Below are positions 59,561-64,000 of a DNA stretch of 64,000 nucleotides, in pieces; the stretch's first letter is position 1; every line of letters begins with the position of its first letter. The notes beneath the pieces were generated by a model. It ran no database searches. It was not told the DNA's origin and saw only the letters and a list, made by a program, of their open reading frames with translations. The stretch is taken from the NCBI GenBank assembly GCA_005765155.1, contig VCCP01000007.1, positions 124,001 through 188,000 of the forward strand. The letters are read 5' to 3'. The translations under genes and the position numbers were made by a program. The stretch comes from Zelopaecilomyces penicillatus (Eukaryota > Ascomycota > Sordariomycetes > Hypocreales > Pseudodiploosporaceae).

Positions 59561-61380
59561 TTAATATTAATTAAATAATATTTATAGATTTATAATATCT
59601 TTTATATTAATTTATTAAAGCTATAAATATAATAAATAAGGAATATTAATAATAATTTATTAATATTAAATTTAAAAAATAAAAAGAAATAAAAGATTAA
59701 AGAAATAAAAAATTAAAGAAATTATAAATTAATTATAAATTAAAAGAGAATTATATTATTTAATTAAATAATTAAATAAGCCTTTTAAATATAATTAATA
59801 AATCTTAATTAATAAAATAAATACTTTAAAATTAATAAAAATCCTTAATAAGAATTAAATAATAAGAAAATATAAACTTGATAATAATATAATATAATAA
59901 AATAAACATTATAGAATTATAATTATAATTAAAAGGAATTCAAAAATTATATATTAAAAAATATCTTTTAAATTTATATCTTTTAATATATTATAAATAA
60001 ATAATAAAAAGGTAAAAAAAGGATATAAATAATATAATAAAAATTCTATTATTATAAAATCAAAGATTAAAGCTAATAGTTTATTTAAACCTTAATAATA
60101 ATCTAATTATATTTATTTAAATTTAAAGGGTTATATACCTTAAAGCTTATTATTAAGCTTTAATAATACTAAATTATTCTTATTAATTATATTAATAAAG
60201 ATAATATAAGCTATATATTTAATATATTATTAAAATATAAAACCAGTGTTTATTTAAATAAAATAAGGCTTTATATTATTTTTATTTAATTAAATTAAAC
60301 TAATTTAAGATTTTAAAATACTTTTATTAAATTTAAATAATCTATTATTTAATTAATATTAAAATATAAATAAAATATTTATAGATTTAATTAAATATCT
60401 TATTATTCTTAACGATTAAGCTATTAAATAATTAATAATATTTAATAAATCTCTTTCTTTATTTTATAAGTCTTTTTAATTATAACTTAGATTTTAATAG
60501 GATTAATTCTTTTATAAGATTTATAATATATAATCTTAATTAATTTAAAATTAAAATAAAGCTTTATTAATAAATAAAAAAAGATATTTTTATTAAAATC
60601 TATATTTTTATTTATAACATATAATATTAATATTATAATTAAAAATTTAAATATATTATTTAGCTTTTAAATATTATTTAATATAAAAGCTATAGATTTA
60701 TATATTATTAAATTATTAATAAAACCCTTTTAAATATTATTAATCTATAAATTATAAATAAATATTATTCCTATTATTATATTATTAATAATATATTAAT
60801 ATAATATTAATAAATTAATATAAAATTAATATTATCTTATTAAGTTTATTTTATCTTTATATAATTTTAATATTAATTATTAGAATTATTTATATATAAT
60901 AATTAATATAATATAATCTACTTTTTTTATAATTATATAAATTTTATTAATAAATCTTTTAAAAGATATAATAATATAATAAAAGAATAATAAATAAATA
61001 AATAATAAAAAAGATAAATAAAAAAGATATAATAAAAGATATAATTATAAATAAATAAAAGAATATAATAAATCTAAATTTAAAAGATAATACAATTCTA
61101 AAATTTTAAAATAATAATAATATAAAAATATATTATAAGATAATAAATATATAATTAATATATTAAAGTATATTACCTTTAAAAATAAAGATAATTAAAA
61201 TAGAATTAAATATTTAAGTATTTAATTATAATATATAATCTAAAAGATTATTAAATATTAAAACTATAATACCCTTTTATTTTTAAGAAATATAAAAGAA
61301 AAATAGACTTAGCTTAAGCATAAATCTTATTATTAATTAATTTATTAAAGCTATTTAATCCTGTTTAATTATATTAAGAA
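59561..61380. other. Unassigned degraded A+T-rich region
   Basis: No gene, LTR or array. Contains AGAGAATTATATT and ACCAGTGTTTATTT words with occasional surviving TG/CA. The part from about 61,260 may already belong to an H-type copy. Confidence 0.4.
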
Positions 61381-61690
61381 TTCTCTTTTTAATAAGATTA
61401 TTAAGCAGGCTATTATATAAGTTATAAAAAGATTATTATAAGGCTGTTATAAAGGCTGTTATAAGTTATTATAAGTCTATTATATAAATTATTAAATATA
61501 CTATTATAATTATAAGGCTATTATATAAGCTATTAAACAGCCTGCTTTAAAGATTTTATAAGCTTTTAAAGTAAAATATCTCTTTATATAAATAAGGTAT
61601 TTATATTATATTATTTATTCTTAAATCCTTATATTAGAATTTAATACTACAAGATATATATATAAAGCTAGCCTAGAAATTTAAACAGGG
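61380..61690 (+). mobile_element. H4: right end of a further H element
   Basis: 61,600-61,668 carries the H-type terminal repeat (TATTTATATTATATTATTTA, then CTTATATTAGAATTTAATA, then ATATAAAGCTAGCCTAG). Upstream, AAGGCTGTTATA occurs twice in tandem (about 61,440-61,463), and the 9-bp word AAGCAGGCT at 61,403-61,411 is repeated inverted at 61,539-61,547. Less mutated than the other H copies (GCAGGC, CAGCCTGC survive). The left end could not be placed. Confidence 0.45.
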
Positions 61691-62244
61691 TTTAAAAGTA
61701 TAAAATAAATATTTATAATTATAAATAATAAAACCTATTACTATAAATAATAAAAGATATATTAATAATAATATTAATAAAAAGATATTTATAATTTATT
61801 AAATAAAATAAATATTAAGCTTATAATAATATAATATATTTATTATTTTATATAATACTTCTTATTTAAAATTTATATTATAAAAGATAAAATTATAATT
61901 ATATTATAATAATATATATATTTTTAAATAAATTAAGAACATTATTATTTAAATTAAATTACTATAAAAATACTATAGATTTAAAAGATTTATAATTAAT
62001 ATTTATTATAAATAGCTTTATTAATTAAAAGATATATTAAATTATATATATAATTAGGCTTTTTTAAATATAAGCTTTTATTTAATTCTATTTAATTATA
62101 ATATATTTATATAAATAAAGCTATTTCTTTTAGCTTTTTTTATATAATTAGATTCTTAATCCTTCTCTTTTTATATAAATTAAAGGTTTAATTATATTTT
62201 ATATATTTTTTTAAGTTTATAATAAATCTTTAGATATTTATATT
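61691..62244. other. Unassigned A+T-rich spacer
   Basis: No coding or repeat structure recognised between the H-type end and the next tandem array. Confidence 0.4.
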
Positions 62245-62439
62245 TATTATTTTATTATTTTATTATTTTATTATTTTATTATTTTATTATTTTATTATTT
62301 TATTATTTTATTATTTTATTATTTTATTATTTTATTATTTTATTATTTTATTATTTTATTATTTTATTATTTTATTATTTTATTATTTTATTATTTTATT
62401 ATTTTATTATTTTATTATTTTATTATTTTATTATTTTAT
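62245..62439. repeat. 8-bp tandem array, unit TTTTATTA, about 24 copies
   Basis: Perfect array of 195 bp; the unit is unrelated to the ATATTAAA array. Confidence 0.95.
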
Positions 62440-62629
62440 AATTAATTAATTAATTATTATAATTCTTTTTATTAAAAAGGTAATATAAATAATTATATAA
62501 AATATTAACAAATATTAATTAAAATAATTAATCTCTTTAATATATTATATATTTAATAATTTTATATAAATCTTTAAATTTTAATAAAAAAATAAAAAAT
62601 AAAAAAATCTTTTATTTTTATTTTAAAAA

Positions 62630-62769
62630 ATATAATTAAATTAAATATATAATTAAATTAAATATATAATTAAATTAAATATATAATTAAATTAAATATA
62701 TAATTAAATTAAATATATAATTAAATTAAATATATAATTAAATTAAATATATAATTAAATTAAATATAT
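62630..62769. repeat. 17-bp minisatellite, about 8 copies
   Basis: The unit ATATAATTAAATTAAAT is repeated head to tail without visible change. Confidence 0.93.
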
Positions 62770-63294
62770 ATATTTATTATATTTAAAATATAAAAAAATC
62801 ATTTTTAAAAAAAATATATTATTTAAAGATTTATAAATTTAAAAGATTTATAAAGATATCTTTATTATATATTTAATTTATTTTAATTATATTTATAATA
62901 AATTAAATAACTAATTTCTTTAAATATTTATTATTATTTTTTATATCTTTAAAAATAATAATATTATTATATTAAATTTATATTATAATATTAAATAAAA
63001 TTATTATAAATATAAAAGAATTTAATATTTAATAAATTTAATAAATTAAAATAAATTTATTTAATAATATATTAATTATAAATATAATATTATTATAAGA
63101 TTATAATAAAATATTAATATATTAAATAAATAAAAATTATATAATAATAATAATATTATTAATTAATTAAGATTTAAATATAAAAAATAATATATATTTA
63201 TATTAAATCATAATTATTTATTTATTATATTTAAAATTCTAAAAACCTTTATTAAATTATATAATATACTTTAATATAATTTTAAATCAATAAT
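62770..63294. other. Unassigned A+T-rich spacer
   Basis: No feature recognised; almost pure A+T. Confidence 0.4.
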
Positions 63295-63433
63295 ATATAT
63301 TTTATAATATTTATTATTTATATTATATAATATTTATTATTTATATTATATAATATTTATTATTTATATTATATAATATTTATTATTTATATTATATAAT
63401 ATTTATTATTTATATTATATAATATTTATTATT
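63295..63433. repeat. 23-bp minisatellite, about 6 copies
   Basis: The unit AATATTTATTATTTATATTATAT is written here as positions 63,307-63,329 and repeats with a 23-bp period to 63,433, ending about 155 bp before the synthetase start codon. Confidence 0.92.
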
Positions 63434-63532
63434 AAATTATTATAAATATATTAAATATTAAAAGTTAATTATTTTTAAATATTTATTTATAGCTAAGTAA
63501 TTAAAGAATATATAACATATAGCTGATTCTTT

Positions 63533-63539
63533 TATAAAA
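63533..63539 (+). promoter_or_regulatory. Candidate TATA element upstream of the synthetase
   Basis: TATAAAA lies 50 bp before the ATG, exactly at the edge of the A+T-rich block. In such DNA the word is common by chance, so its use is only a guess. If used with normal spacing, the 5'UTR would be about 20-25 bases. Confidence 0.25.
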
Positions 63540-63588
63540 CCGGTTATCGCTTAAGACAACACCATATCATAAATCTTGGATCGCATCG

Positions 63589-64000
63589 ATGCAACGCTTG
63601 TCTTCAACTCACATTGTGCGACCTCGTGTCGTCTTTTCAGGTATTCAGCCAACCGGTGTGCCCCATTTGGGCAATTATGTTGGGGCATTGCGGCAATGGG
63701 TTAAGCTCCAGTACCAGGAGCCTTCTATGAAGCTCATATATTCCATTGTTGATCTTCACGCCATGACCATACCTCAACCCCCCGATGCTCTGCGCAGGAT
63801 GAAGAGAGAATCCCTCGCCGCGCTACTGGCGGTTGGTCTTGATCCAAAGAGATGTATATTATTCTACCAATCCTCCGTCAGTTTTCTATCAATTGCCCTT
63901 TTTCCTTGATTTCCCAAGCCACTAATATGATAACGAACTGCTGCACAGGTGCCATTACATTGTGAACTCATGTGGATACTATCATGCACCGCGTCCGTAG
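63589..64000 (+). CDS. Mitochondrial tryptophanyl-tRNA synthetase, 5' part (exons 1 and partial 2)
   Basis: Charges mitochondrial tRNA-Trp with tryptophan (class I synthetase). Exon 1 is 63,589-63,876 (96 codons), a phase-0 intron is 63,877-63,948, and exon 2 is 63,949-64,000, continuing outside the window. F-S-G-I-Q-P-T-G-V-P-H-L-G-N-Y at residues 16-30 carries the HIGH-type ATP site (HLGN), and V-D-L-H-A-M-T at 54-60 is the bacterial/mitochondrial TrpRS signature. Exon 2 reads V-P-L-H-C-E-L-M-W-I-L-S-C-T-A-S-V-G, the conserved segment that continues F-Y-Q-S-S. This is the organellar, not the cytosolic, type. The ATG is the first in frame after a stop at 63,535. Only 13 residues precede the conserved core, fewer than in yeast Msw1; MQRLSSTHIVRPR could still be a short presequence. 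Position -3 is T, a weak start context. C+G content is normal and codons are unmutated. Confidence 0.93.
63877..63948 (+). other. Spliceosomal intron 1 of the synthetase gene
   Basis: 72 bp, GTCAGT...GCACAG, phase 0, with a possible branch site ACTAAT at 63,921-63,926. Removing it joins Q-S-S to V-P-L-H-C-E-L-M-W, the continuous TrpRS sequence; without splicing the frame ends at a TGA at 63,907-63,909. Confidence 0.88.

Noticed and set aside
63520..63588. Upstream coding exon of the synthetase spliced into this region
   Set aside because: The in-frame stop at 63,535 and lack of a CAG/TAG acceptor between 63,538 and 63,588 make it unlikely; only an AAG acceptor at 63,553-63,555 would be available.

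Overview
The window is one long, extremely A+T-rich block (positions 1 to about 63,535) ending abruptly at the 5' end of an ordinary nuclear gene, the mitochondrial-type tryptophanyl-tRNA synthetase (exon 1 at 63,589-63,876, a 72-bp intron, exon 2 running off the window). The block carries the signature of repeat-induced point mutation (RIP): CpA, TpG and CpG are almost absent, TpA is everywhere, and surviving C and G sit mostly in CT/CC and AG/GG contexts (hence the many AGCT words). RIP and the spliceosomal intron point to a filamentous ascomycete (Pezizomycotina); I cannot name the species. No intact gene lies in the block. It is a graveyard of transposons whose reading frames are broken every few codons.

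The left part (1-30,108) is a three-level nest. G2, a Ty3/gypsy element with a chromodomain integrase on the + strand, begins left of the window and ends at 30,108. G1, a second copy of the same family on the - strand (2,724-24,396, 133-bp LTRs, 5-bp target duplication GAAAC), is inserted into G2 between protease and reverse transcriptase. A, a 12.83-kb Ty3/gypsy element of another family (10,631-23,459, 394-bp LTRs, target duplication ATAGT, pol on the - strand), is inserted into G1. A second full copy of that family, B (30,989-43,816, pol on the + strand), lies to the right, so A and B form a giant inverted repeat. B is inserted into H1, a ~2.5-kb element with ~90-bp terminal inverted repeats.

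From 43.8 to 51 kb there are further degraded H copies in both orientations. From 51.8 to 58.5 kb lies a strongly strand-skewed region I could not identify. From 58.5 to 63.4 kb there are five separate tandem arrays (4-, 8-, 8-, 17- and 23-bp units). These stop about 155 bp before the synthetase start codon.

A/B and G retain more C and G than H and the right third, which agrees with the insertion order (older DNA is more saturated). The outer tips of the A, B and G1 LTRs are visibly less mutated than the same positions in their inner LTR copies. The only functional gene I can support is the synthetase. Its promoter and any 5'UTR must lie inside, or within about 50 bp of, the RIP-mutated block. 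Domain boundaries inside the relics are approximate (tens of bases); LTR ends and target duplications were read base by base and are good to about 2 bp.
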